Below are positions 35,982 to 43,705 of a stretch of DNA of 64,000 nucleotides, piece by piece (position 1 is the first letter of the stretch; the number at the start of each line of letters is the position of its first letter). The DNA is taken from contig CAMAUV010000022.1 in assembly GCA_945861415.1 (NCBI GenBank), positions 1 to 64,000 of the forward strand, in the 5' to 3' direction. The translations under genes were made by a program, and so were the position numbers. Under the pieces are notes generated by a model that saw nothing but the letters and a program-made list of their open reading frames with translations, did not search any database and had not been told where the DNA came from. The stretch comes from Akkermansia muciniphila. Lineage in GTDB: Bacteria; Verrucomicrobiota; Verrucomicrobiia; Verrucomicrobiales; V1-33.

Positions 35982-38446
35982 TCCTCCACATCCACGACCC
36001 GCACACGCCAGCGACTGCCGGCGGCAAAGCCACGGCGCTCGCCCGTGCGCTCGCGGCGGAGTTGCCGGTGCCCGCTTGGTTCACCATTACGCCCGTCGCG
36101 TTTCATGTGAGCGTCTGGGAAAAGACGGATGCCGCGGCGCTGGCGGGCGCTTTTCCAAACGCAGCGCTCGTCGCAGAAATCGAAACCGCGCTCACGAAGC
36201 TCGACGGCGCACGTTTCGCGGTGCGCTCTTCGGCGGTGGATGAAGACGGTGCGGAGCATTCCTTCGCCGGACAGCTCGACAGTTTTCTCAACATCGCCGC
36301 TGCGGAAGTCCCGCATCGCGTCGCCGACGTGTGGCGCTCCGGCTTCAGCGAACGCGTCCGCACTTATCGCAAGGAGCGCGGGCTTTCTCCCGACCCGCAG
36401 CCGCCCGCCGTCATCGTGCAGCGCATGGTCGCCGCCGATTCCGCGGGGGTTGCCTTTTCCGCCGACCCGGTCTCCGCTCGTCGCGGCGTCGCTGTCGTCA
36501 GCGCCGTGCGCGGCTTGGGCGAGGCGCTCGTTTGCGGTGAAGTGGATGCGGACACCTTCCACATCGCGCGCGACGGCGTGGTGCTTTCCGCCACGCACGC
36601 CCGGCCGCAGCTTCCCGCCCTTACACACGAGCAGGCCATCGCCGTCGCCGTGCTCGCGCGCCGCGCCGAAGCGCACTTCGGCGCGCCGCAGGACATCGAG
36701 TGGGCCATCGAAGGCGGCACGCTCTTTCTCCTCCAGTCGCGCCCCGTCACCACGCTCGCGGGCCGCGCGGACCCCGACGGCGCGCTGCGCGTGTGGGACA
36801 ATTCAAACATCGCCGAGAGCTACGGCGGCATCACCACGCCGCTCACGTTCACCTTCGCGCGCCGCGCGTATGAAGAAGTCTATCGCCAGTTCTGCCGCAT
36901 CCTGCGCGTGCCCGAGTCGCGCATTGCGGAAAACGCCGACACCTTTCGGTGCATGCTTGGCCTCCTGCGCGGGCGTGTCTTTTACAACCTCGGGAGCTGG
37001 TATCGCGTGCTCTCGCTGCTGCCAGGCTACACGGTGAATCGCGCGTTCATGGAGCAGATGATGGGCGTGAAAGAGCCGCTCCCCGCCGACGCCATGCCGG
37101 TCGTGCCCGCCGCCAGCGGTCTCGCCAAACTGCGCGACGCACTGCGCCTCGGCGGCTCGCTGCTCGGCCTCGTGTGGAATCACTTCACGCTCCCGCGACA
37201 AATTCGCGCCTTCTACAGCCGGTTGAATGACGCGCTCGGCGCCCCGCCCGTGCCACTGGAGCAAATGCGCGCCGACGAACTCGCCGTGCACTATCGCGAC
37301 CTCGAACGCCAGCTCCTCACGCAGTGGGACGCGCCGCTGGTGAATGATTTCCTTGCCATGATTTTCCACGGCGTGCTTCGAAAGCAGTGCGCCAAACGCG
37401 GCGCGGAGTCGCTGGCCAACGACCTCATCCGCGAGCAGGGCGGCATCATCAGCGCTGAGCCGGCGCGCCGCATGAAAGCCCTCGCAGCCCTCGCCGCGCC
37501 GTACTCGGAGTTGCTCGCAGCGCTGCGATCCGCCGAACTTGCCGCCGTCCGCCGCGTTGCGCCGCCGGAGTTCCGCCGCGCGCTCGATGAGTATCTGGAC
37601 AAATTCGGTGACCGCTGTCTCGATGAACTGAAACTGGAAAGTCCCACGCTGCTCGACGACGCCACGACGCTGCTGCAAGGCATCGCCGCCATCGCTGCCA
37701 GGCCGCCATCGCCCGCGGCCCCCGCGAGGCCCGCGGCTGAGGCGCCGCGCGGCCTCATCTTCCGCTGGGTGCTCCGCAACGCCCGCGACCGCGTGCGCGA
37801 CCGTGAGAACCTCCGCTTCGAGCGCACTCGATTGTTTGGCCGCGTTCGCCGCATCTTCGTCGAACTGGGCAAACGCTTCGCCGCCACTGGTGCGCTCGCC
37901 GCGCCGCGCGACATCTTTTTTCTCACGCTCGATGAAGCCCTCGGCTTCTGCGAAGGAACCGCCGCCTCCACCGACCTCCGCGGTCTCGTCACACTGCGCC
38001 GAGTGGAATTTGAAAACTACGCCGCTCAGCCAACGCCCAGCGACCGCTGCGAAACGCTCGGCGCGGTGCATCAAGGCAACGATTTCCAATCCGCCACACC
38101 GCACGCCGCGCCGGACACGACGGGCGACACCCGTTCCGGCCTCGGCTGCTGCCCCGGCGTGGTACGCGGCCCCGTGCGAGTCATCCGCGACCCTCGCGGC
38201 GCGACGATTCTTCCCGGAGAAATCCTCGTCGCCGAACGCACCGACCCCGGCTGGGTCATGCTCTTTCCGAGTGCCAGTGGACTGCTCGTCGAGCGCGGCA
38301 GCCTGCTCTCACACAGTGCCATCGTGTCCCGCGAACTCGGCCTCCCCGGCATCGTCAGCATTCCTGGTATCACCGCATGGCTCAAAACCGGCGACGTAGT
38401 TGAAATGGATGGCAGCACTGGAATCGTCCGCAGACTTTCCGAATGA
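35978..38446 (+). CDS. PEP-synthase/rifampin-phosphotransferase-like dikinase
   Basis: An 822-residue protein starting at the ATG that overlaps the previous stop (ATGA); the frame is open further back to 35450 but that part reads through the UbiA-like gene and is not protein-like. Domain order: PEP/pyruvate-binding ATP-grasp (about 1-270, FAVRSSAVDEDGAEHSFAGQ, ending LFLLQSRPVTTLA), a long middle domain (about 280-690), and a swivelling phosphohistidine domain with H779 in the motif GSLLSHSAIVSRELGLPGI. It lacks the C-terminal TIM barrel of PEP synthase, so the layout is that of rifampin phosphotransferases, whose middle domain binds a small-molecule acceptor. Acceptor unknown. Confidence 0.83.
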   Translation: MILHIHDPHTPATAGGKATALARALAAELPVPAWFTITPVAFHVSVWEKTDAAALAGAFPNAALVAEIETALTKLDGARFAVRSSAVDEDGAEHSFAGQLDSFLNIAAAEVPHRVADVWRSGFSERVRTYRKERGLSPDPQPPAVIVQRMVAADSAGVAFSADPVSARRGVAVVSAVRGLGEALVCGEVDADTFHIARDGVVLSATHARPQLPALTHEQAIAVAVLARRAEAHFGAPQDIEWAIEGGTLFLLQSRPVTTLAGRADPDGALRVWDNSNIAESYGGITTPLTFTFARRAYEEVYRQFCRILRVPESRIAENADTFRCMLGLLRGRVFYNLGSWYRVLSLLPGYTVNRAFMEQMMGVKEPLPADAMPVVPAASGLAKLRDALRLGGSLLGLVWNHFTLPRQIRAFYSRLNDALGAPPVPLEQMRADELAVHYRDLERQLLTQWDAPLVNDFLAMIFHGVLRKQCAKRGAESLANDLIREQGGIISAEPARRMKALAALAAPYSELLAALRSAELAAVRRVAPPEFRRALDEYLDKFGDRCLDELKLESPTLLDDATTLLQGIAAIAARPPSPAAPARPAAEAPRGLIFRWVLRNARDRVRDRENLRFERTRLFGRVRRIFVELGKRFAATGALAAPRDIFFLTLDEALGFCEGTAASTDLRGLVTLRRVEFENYAAQPTPSDRCETLGAVHQGNDFQSATPHAAPDTTGDTRSGLGCCPGVVRGPVRVIRDPRGATILPGEILVAERTDPGWVMLFPSASGLLVERGSLLSHSAIVSRELGLPGIVSIPGITAWLKTGDVVEMDGSTGIVRRLSE

Positions 38447-39540
38447 GCACCGAAGCCGCCAGCCACGCCGACTTTTCCCAAATCCGCTACGCGCAGGTCT
38501 GGGAGGATGCCGATGTGCTCGTCGCCGCGCTCGCGCCGCGGCCCGAGCACACTGTGCTGAGCATTGCATCCGCCGGTGACAATGCCCTCGCGCTCGCGGC
38601 CAGCGGCGCACGCGTCATCGCACTGGACCTCAACCCCGCGCAGCTCGCCTGCCTTGAACTGCGCGTCGCCGCGTATCGCGCGCTCGACCACGCGGGCTTG
38701 CTGGAAGTCATCGGCTCCCGCCCGAGCACGCGCCGCGCAGAGCTTTTTTCCAAATGCCGCCCGCTGCTCACGGCGGAAGTGCGCGAGTTTTGGGATGCAA
38801 GACCGGACGCCATCGCCGCAGGCATCGGCGCGGCGGGGAAGTTCGAGCGATACTTCGCCACGTTTCGGAACCGCGTGCTCACGCTCGTCCACAGCCGGGC
38901 ACGCGTCGCCGAATTGCTTCGCGGTGGCACCCTTGAGCAGCGCGAACACTTCTACAAGCGCCGCTGGAACACTTGGCGCTGGCGACTGTTGTTTCGCGTC
39001 TTCTTCTCACGTTTCGTCATGGGCCGGCTCGGACGCGACCCCGCGTTATTCCGCTACGTGGAAGGCCGCGTGTCCGACCGCATCCTCGACCGCACGCGCT
39101 ACGCGCTCACCGCACTGAACCCGGCGGAGAATCCCTATCTCACATGGATTCTCACCGGGACGCACGGCGACGCGCTGCCATTCGCGCTGCGCGCAGAAAA
39201 CTTCGACGCCATCCGCGCCAATCTTCACCGGTTGGAGTGGCGGCGGCAGACCGTGGAGGAGTTCCTTGCGGCGGAACCCACTACGCGTCTCGACGGGGCG
39301 AATCTCAGCGACATCTTCGAATACATGAGCGAGGAAAACACCGCCGCCCTGCTCGCGCGTCTTGCCGACGCCGCGAATCCCGGCGCGCGTTTCGCCTACT
39401 GGAACATGCTCGCCCCGCGCTCCCGCCCCGATTCGCTCGCTGCAAAACTGCGCCCGCTCGACGACCTAGCCCGAGGGCTGTTCGCCAAAGACCGAGCATT
39501 CTTTTACAGCCGCTTTGTCGTTGAGGAGGTCGCCCGATGA
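38443..39540 (+). CDS. BtaA-like protein (DUF3419), aminocarboxypropyl transferase
   Basis: A 365-residue protein of the DUF3419 family, whose best-known member BtaA transfers a 3-amino-3-carboxypropyl group from SAM to diacylglycerol in betaine-lipid synthesis. The family opening QIRYAQVWEDADVL (about 14-27) and the SAM-binding segment TVLSIASAGDNALALA followed by IALDLNPAQLACLELR are clear. Its start overlaps the dikinase stop (ATGA). The methyltransferase BtaB, needed for a finished betaine lipid, is not here, so the acceptor may be different. Family call is solid; the specific reaction is inferred. Confidence 0.82.
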   Translation: MSTEAASHADFSQIRYAQVWEDADVLVAALAPRPEHTVLSIASAGDNALALAASGARVIALDLNPAQLACLELRVAAYRALDHAGLLEVIGSRPSTRRAELFSKCRPLLTAEVREFWDARPDAIAAGIGAAGKFERYFATFRNRVLTLVHSRARVAELLRGGTLEQREHFYKRRWNTWRWRLLFRVFFSRFVMGRLGRDPALFRYVEGRVSDRILDRTRYALTALNPAENPYLTWILTGTHGDALPFALRAENFDAIRANLHRLEWRRQTVEEFLAAEPTTRLDGANLSDIFEYMSEENTAALLARLADAANPGARFAYWNMLAPRSRPDSLAAKLRPLDDLARGLFAKDRAFFYSRFVVEEVAR

Positions 39541-39550
39541 ATAGCGCGCG

Positions 39551-39701
39551 CCAAGGAGCGGCGACATTCCTGTCGCCGTTGAACACAGCGCGCAGCGCCA
39601 CTTCTCTTCGGCGTGGCGTCCTCGCTTGCCCCCGCCTATCCAACAATTTGTGCCGCTCCGCGGCATATGAAGACGGCGACAGGAGTGTCGCCGCTCCTTG
39701 G
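39551..39701. repeat. REP-like bracket: 28-base inverted repeat pair
   Basis: The 28 bases at 39551-39578 and 39674-39701 are reverse complements with one mismatch. Each arm also holds its own short hairpin (GGCGACA..TGTCGCC). This is the layout of bacterial REP/BIME elements or a small MITE. It fills the gap between the BtaA-like and dolichol-kinase-like genes and ends 5 bases before the latter's ATG; the TTG and GTG codons alternative to that ATG lie at its edge. Confidence 0.8.
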
Positions 39702-39706
39702 TGTCC

Positions 39707-40990
39707 ATGAACCCCTTCGCTGCCATGCTGCTCGTGCTCTCGGCCTTCGCAGGGCTGATGTTCGGCGTGCGCTGGGCTCGGCGGCGGAGTTGGCTCAGTG
39801 CGGAGGGCGCGCGGAAGACGGTGCACATGCTCATGGGGCTGGGCACGGCGACGTTTCCGTGGTTGTTTCGCGATAGCTGGGCGGTGCTGGTGCTCACAGG
39901 CGCCTTTCTCGCGCTGCTGCTGGCACTGCGATTTGCAGGCTCGCTGCGAAAGAATTTTGGTGACGTGCTTGGAGGCGTGGGGCGCGCGTCGGCGGGGGAG
40001 TTGTATTTTCCAGTGGCGATCGGCGTCTTGTTTATGCTCACTAACGGGGAGCCTCTGTCTTTCGTCATTCCCGTGCTGGTGCTCACTTTTGCCGATGCCA
40101 TGGCGGCGCTCGTCGGCACGCGATGGGGAAGGCACCGCTACGTGGCGGATGAAGGCGAAAAGAGCTGGGAAGGGTCGCTGGCATTTCTCGGGACAGCGTT
40201 CGTGTGCGTCTTCGTGCCGCTCGTGGTGACGGGGCACCCGCCGCTGCACTCCGCGCTCGCGGCGCTGTGCATTGCCACGGTGACGATGCTGGCGGAGGCG
40301 ACGGCATGGCGCGGCCTAGACAATCTTTTCGTTCCCTTCGCCACTCTGGCGATGCTCCGCATTTACCGCGACCAGCCGGAGTCCTCACTATGGGGACGTA
40401 TTGGGGTGCTGGTGTTGTTCGCGGCTCTGCACGGTGTCATTAGAAAGCGGATGCAGCTCCGTGAAGGTACACTCTTCGGAGCGCTCGTGATCCTCTTTGT
40501 TTTCGCCTACGTCGGCAGTCGCGCGTGGGTCGTCGCGCCATTCACGGTGCTGCTGCTGCATCCGTTGCCGCGGCTCTGGCGCTGCGAGGGAGCGGAACCG
40601 CAGTCGCATCTTGCACTGTTCTCCTATGCGCTGCCGCCACTGGCTTGGCTGGCCGCGTGGCGGCTTTGGGGCGTGAACGGCTTCGCGCCGGCGTTGGTCG
40701 CCTGCGGCGCGCAGTTGGCAATGACGTGCGCGTCCGTGTGGCGGACGGATCTCGGAAAAGTGGCGCTGCTCGTGCCATCCGCGGCGCTCGGCTGGCTCTG
40801 TGTCATGGCGCCTCGGTGGGTCTCAGGCGAAGTCTCCGCCGGGATCGCAGGGATTTCTGCAGTCGCCATCATCGCCGCGCTCCTCGCCTTTCATTTCGCG
40901 CAGTCCCGTCTGCGTGAGCCGGTGTGGCGGCATTGGTTTGCGCGTGCGGCGTTCGCGTCGCTGGTTTCACTCGCTGTGTATTTCACATGA
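39707..40990 (+). CDS. Dolichol/phytol kinase-like integral membrane protein
   Basis: A 427-residue protein from ATG 39707 (in-frame TTG and GTG just upstream lie in the repeat). The first half resembles dolichol kinase/phytol kinase and CDP-diglyceride synthase families: EGARKTVHMLMGLG near residue 36, and the catalytic-type motif FADAMAALVGTRWGRHRYV followed by KSWEGSLAFLG near 130-160. The second half is another six or so membrane segments with no recognised domain. It would phosphorylate a lipid alcohol using CTP or similar. Its stop overlaps the next ATG. The call is by motif similarity; substrate unknown. Confidence 0.7.
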   Translation: MNPFAAMLLVLSAFAGLMFGVRWARRRSWLSAEGARKTVHMLMGLGTATFPWLFRDSWAVLVLTGAFLALLLALRFAGSLRKNFGDVLGGVGRASAGELYFPVAIGVLFMLTNGEPLSFVIPVLVLTFADAMAALVGTRWGRHRYVADEGEKSWEGSLAFLGTAFVCVFVPLVVTGHPPLHSALAALCIATVTMLAEATAWRGLDNLFVPFATLAMLRIYRDQPESSLWGRIGVLVLFAALHGVIRKRMQLREGTLFGALVILFVFAYVGSRAWVVAPFTVLLLHPLPRLWRCEGAEPQSHLALFSYALPPLAWLAAWRLWGVNGFAPALVACGAQLAMTCASVWRTDLGKVALLVPSAALGWLCVMAPRWVSGEVSAGIAGISAVAIIAALLAFHFAQSRLREPVWRHWFARAAFASLVSLAVYFT

Positions 40991-41952
40991 TTCAGGTCTT
41001 CTCCAACTTCGCAGATTTCGCGCCGTCGCCGCAACTCGCGGCATTTGATGCGGCGCTCATCACGCGACACCGCGCGGATGAGCATCTGGTCGCTGTGGAG
41101 AATCGCGAGGTCGTTGCCCGGGCTTCGCTTTGGTGGAAAGAGACGCCATCGCTGGAAGGGGCGCGCGTCGGAGCTGTCGGGCACTACGCGGACACCGGTG
41201 GCGAGGCGGCGAAGGTGTTGCTGGATGCTGCTTGCGAGCGGCTCCTCGCAGAGGGTTGCCGTGTAGCGGTCGGGCCGATGGATGGGAATACGTGGCGTCG
41301 GTATCGCTTCATCACGGAGCAGGCGAGCGAACCTCCGTTTCTGATGGAGCCGGACAACGCGAGCGAATGGCCCGCGCGCTGGCAGACGGCAGACTTTGCC
41401 CCGCTGGCGGAGTACTTTTCAGCGTTGAATGACGACCTGTTCTACGAGGACGCGCAAGTCACGCGCGCGGGTGAGCGGTTGATGCGCAGTGGAGTGACAG
41501 TGCGGGCGCTGGATGCGGCGCGCTTCGATGAGGAACTCCGGCGCATTTATGAAGTCTCGGTCGCGGCGTTCCCGGAGAACTTCCTCTACACACCGCTGCC
41601 GGAGGCGGAGTTTGTGGCGCAATACGCGGCGGTGCGGGAGCGGGTGCGGCCGGAACTGGTGTTGCTCGCGGAGCACGAGGGGCGCGCGGTGGGTTATGTG
41701 TTCGCTGTGCCCGACTGGCTGCGCGGGGCAGGGACCGATACGGTGATTGTGAAAACGGTCGCGGTGCAGCCGGGGCGGGTATTCGCAGGGCTGGGGACCT
41801 GGCTGGTCGCACTGGCGCAAATTGCGGCACGGGAACTCGGCTATCGGCGGGCGATTCACGCGCTGATGCACGAATCGAACAACTCACGGAATCTTAGCGC
41901 TCGATACGCGAAGCCTTTCCGGCGCTACACCCTCTACTCCCGGTCGCTGTGA
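40987..41952 (+). CDS. GNAT family N-acetyltransferase
   Basis: A 321-residue protein from ATG 40987, which overlaps the previous stop (ATGA); the longer open frame to 40924 lies inside the preceding gene. The C-terminal part carries the acetyl-CoA-binding pattern of GNAT enzymes (VAVQPGRVFAGLGTWLVALA, RQ/GxGxG/A-like turn). The N-terminal 120 residues are a second GNAT-like half, as in some two-domain members. It would acetylate or acylate an amine on a small molecule. Its stop overlaps the next start (GTGA). Substrate unknown. Confidence 0.75.
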   Translation: MIQVFSNFADFAPSPQLAAFDAALITRHRADEHLVAVENREVVARASLWWKETPSLEGARVGAVGHYADTGGEAAKVLLDAACERLLAEGCRVAVGPMDGNTWRRYRFITEQASEPPFLMEPDNASEWPARWQTADFAPLAEYFSALNDDLFYEDAQVTRAGERLMRSGVTVRALDAARFDEELRRIYEVSVAAFPENFLYTPLPEAEFVAQYAAVRERVRPELVLLAEHEGRAVGYVFAVPDWLRGAGTDTVIVKTVAVQPGRVFAGLGTWLVALAQIAARELGYRRAIHALMHESNNSRNLSARYAKPFRRYTLYSRSL

Positions 41953-43499
41953 ACATCGCCGCTCTCCTCACTGAACAGGCCCGATCGAGGGGCGCCGCCG
42001 CGGCCATCATTGAGCGCGCAGGGGTGACGACGTTTGCCCAACTTGATGAGCGCGTGCGGCGTGCGGCGGCGATGCTCAGGGCGCGCGGTGTCGGGGCAGG
42101 GGACGCGGTGCTTATTTTCCAGCCGATGTCGGCGGCGCTCTACACGGCGCTGCTGGCGGTGTTTCGCCTGGGGGCGACGGCGATGTTTCTCGACCCGTCT
42201 GCCGGGCGGTCGCACATTGAGGCGTGTTGTGCGCTGTCGCCGCCGCGCGGGCTGGTTGCTTTGCCGAAAGCGCATTTGCTGCGCCTGACGTCGGGCGCGT
42301 TGCGGAGGATTGAGGTGAAATTCTCCACGGGCTGCTGGATTCCGGGCGCGGGGCGGTGGAGTGATCTCGAAAAGTGCGCGCCTTTAGAAGAAGTCGCGCC
42401 TGTCGCGGACGACACGCCTGCGCTGCTGACATTCACGAGCGGCAGCACGGGACAGCCTAAGGCGGCGGTGCGGACGCACAGGTTTCTCATTGAGCAGCAT
42501 CGGGTGCTGGCGCGGAGCATCGCGCTGGAGGCGGGGGAGGTGGACCTGGCAACGCTGCCGATATTCACCCTCGCGAATCTCGCCAGTGGCGTGACGAGCC
42601 TCATTCCGGACTGCGACTTGCGCCGCCCGGGCAGTATCGAGGCCGCGCCCGTGCTGCACCAAATCCGCGAGCATCGGGTAACGCGTTGCGCAGCGTCGCC
42701 GGCGTTCTTCGAGCGACTGCTCGCGGCGGACGACGGCACGCTGAGTGCGATGCGGAAAGTCTTCACCGGTGGAGCACCCGTTTTTCCAAATCTGCTCACG
42801 GCACTCCGCGAAAAAATGCCAGATGCGCGCGTCGAGGCCGTCTTCGGCAGCACCGAGGCCGAGCCAATCGCGCACATCGAGGAACGGGAACTTTCCGCCG
42901 CCGACCGGGATGCGATGCGCGCGGGGCGGGGCCTTTTGACCGGAGAACCCGTGCCGGAGATTTCAATCCGTATCCTCAGTGCGGAATGGGGTGCCCCGCT
43001 CGCGCCGATGAGCGCAGATGAGTTTGCCGGTCGCTGTCTGCCCTCTGGCGAGCATGGGGAAATCGTCGTGAGCGGCGGTCACGTATTGCCTGGCTACCTG
43101 CACGGGCACGGCGATGCAGAGACGAAGTTCCGCGTGGATGGCCGGGTCTGGCATCGCACGGGCGACGCTGGCTGGATCGATGAACACGGCCGCCTCTGGC
43201 TGCTGGGCCGCTGTGCCGCGCGGGTGAGCGATTCGCGCGGAACTCTATGGCCGTTCACCGTCGAGTGCGCAGCCCGGCTGCATCCGCTCGTCCGGCGTGC
43301 GGCGTTGCTCGGCCACAAGGGAAGCCGGTTCCTCTTTGTCGAAATCGCTGCTCCTGATGCAGTCATCACTGCGGAGGCGCTGGGCCTGGCATGGGCACAA
43401 CTCGACGGAGTGCGCGTCCTGCCTGCTATTCCCATGGATGCACGGCACAATGCGAAGGTGGACTACGTCGCCCTGCGCGCCCTGCTGGAAAGGCAATGA
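41949..43499 (+). CDS. AMP-forming acyl-CoA ligase / OleC-like adenylating enzyme
   Basis: A 516-residue ANL-superfamily enzyme. The start is GTG at 41949, overlapping the previous stop (GTGA). The P-loop LTFTSGSTGQPKAA is near residue 158, the AMP-binding motif GSTEAEPIAHI near 300, and the C-terminal catalytic lysine is in IPMDARHNAKVDY. This last motif and the E-A-E-P-I form are like OleC, which closes beta-hydroxy acids to beta-lactones in long-chain olefin synthesis. The other ole genes (oleA, oleB, oleD) are absent, so a generic carboxylate-CoA ligase is an equally possible reading. Last full gene of the operon. Confidence 0.75.
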   Translation: MNIAALLTEQARSRGAAAAIIERAGVTTFAQLDERVRRAAAMLRARGVGAGDAVLIFQPMSAALYTALLAVFRLGATAMFLDPSAGRSHIEACCALSPPRGLVALPKAHLLRLTSGALRRIEVKFSTGCWIPGAGRWSDLEKCAPLEEVAPVADDTPALLTFTSGSTGQPKAAVRTHRFLIEQHRVLARSIALEAGEVDLATLPIFTLANLASGVTSLIPDCDLRRPGSIEAAPVLHQIREHRVTRCAASPAFFERLLAADDGTLSAMRKVFTGGAPVFPNLLTALREKMPDARVEAVFGSTEAEPIAHIEERELSAADRDAMRAGRGLLTGEPVPEISIRILSAEWGAPLAPMSADEFAGRCLPSGEHGEIVVSGGHVLPGYLHGHGDAETKFRVDGRVWHRTGDAGWIDEHGRLWLLGRCAARVSDSRGTLWPFTVECAARLHPLVRRAALLGHKGSRFLFVEIAAPDAVITAEALGLAWAQLDGVRVLPAIPMDARHNAKVDYVALRALLERQ

Positions 43500-43705
43500 C
43501 AGCATTTGCCGAGGACAAAGGGCAAATTGTGTTCTGCGCCTATGGCCTTTCGGGCTGGGCGGAAGGCTTCCTCAGTCGCCACTCCGCTGACGCCCTTCGG
43601 ATTTCGCCATTCGCGCTTCGTTATTTCGCCGACAGGCGAGACTACATCTCGCGCCATTCGTGCCGTGGATACCGCCGCTCCATTTCCTTTTTGATCGCGG
43701 GATAG
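43496..43705 (+). CDS. Short ORF overlapping the end of the ligase, possibly a truncated eighth gene
   Basis: ATG 43496 overlaps the ligase stop (ATGA), the same coupling used by the other genes of the operon. The 69-residue product (beginning MTAFAEDKGQIVFCAYGLSG) then runs past the convergent hrpB stop at 43642 and ends in antisense hrpB sequence. I see no family. It may be the start of a gene cut off by rearrangement, or a chance frame. Confidence 0.3.
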   Translation: MTAFAEDKGQIVFCAYGLSGWAEGFLSRHSADALRISPFALRYFADRRDYISRHSCRGYRRSISFLIAG

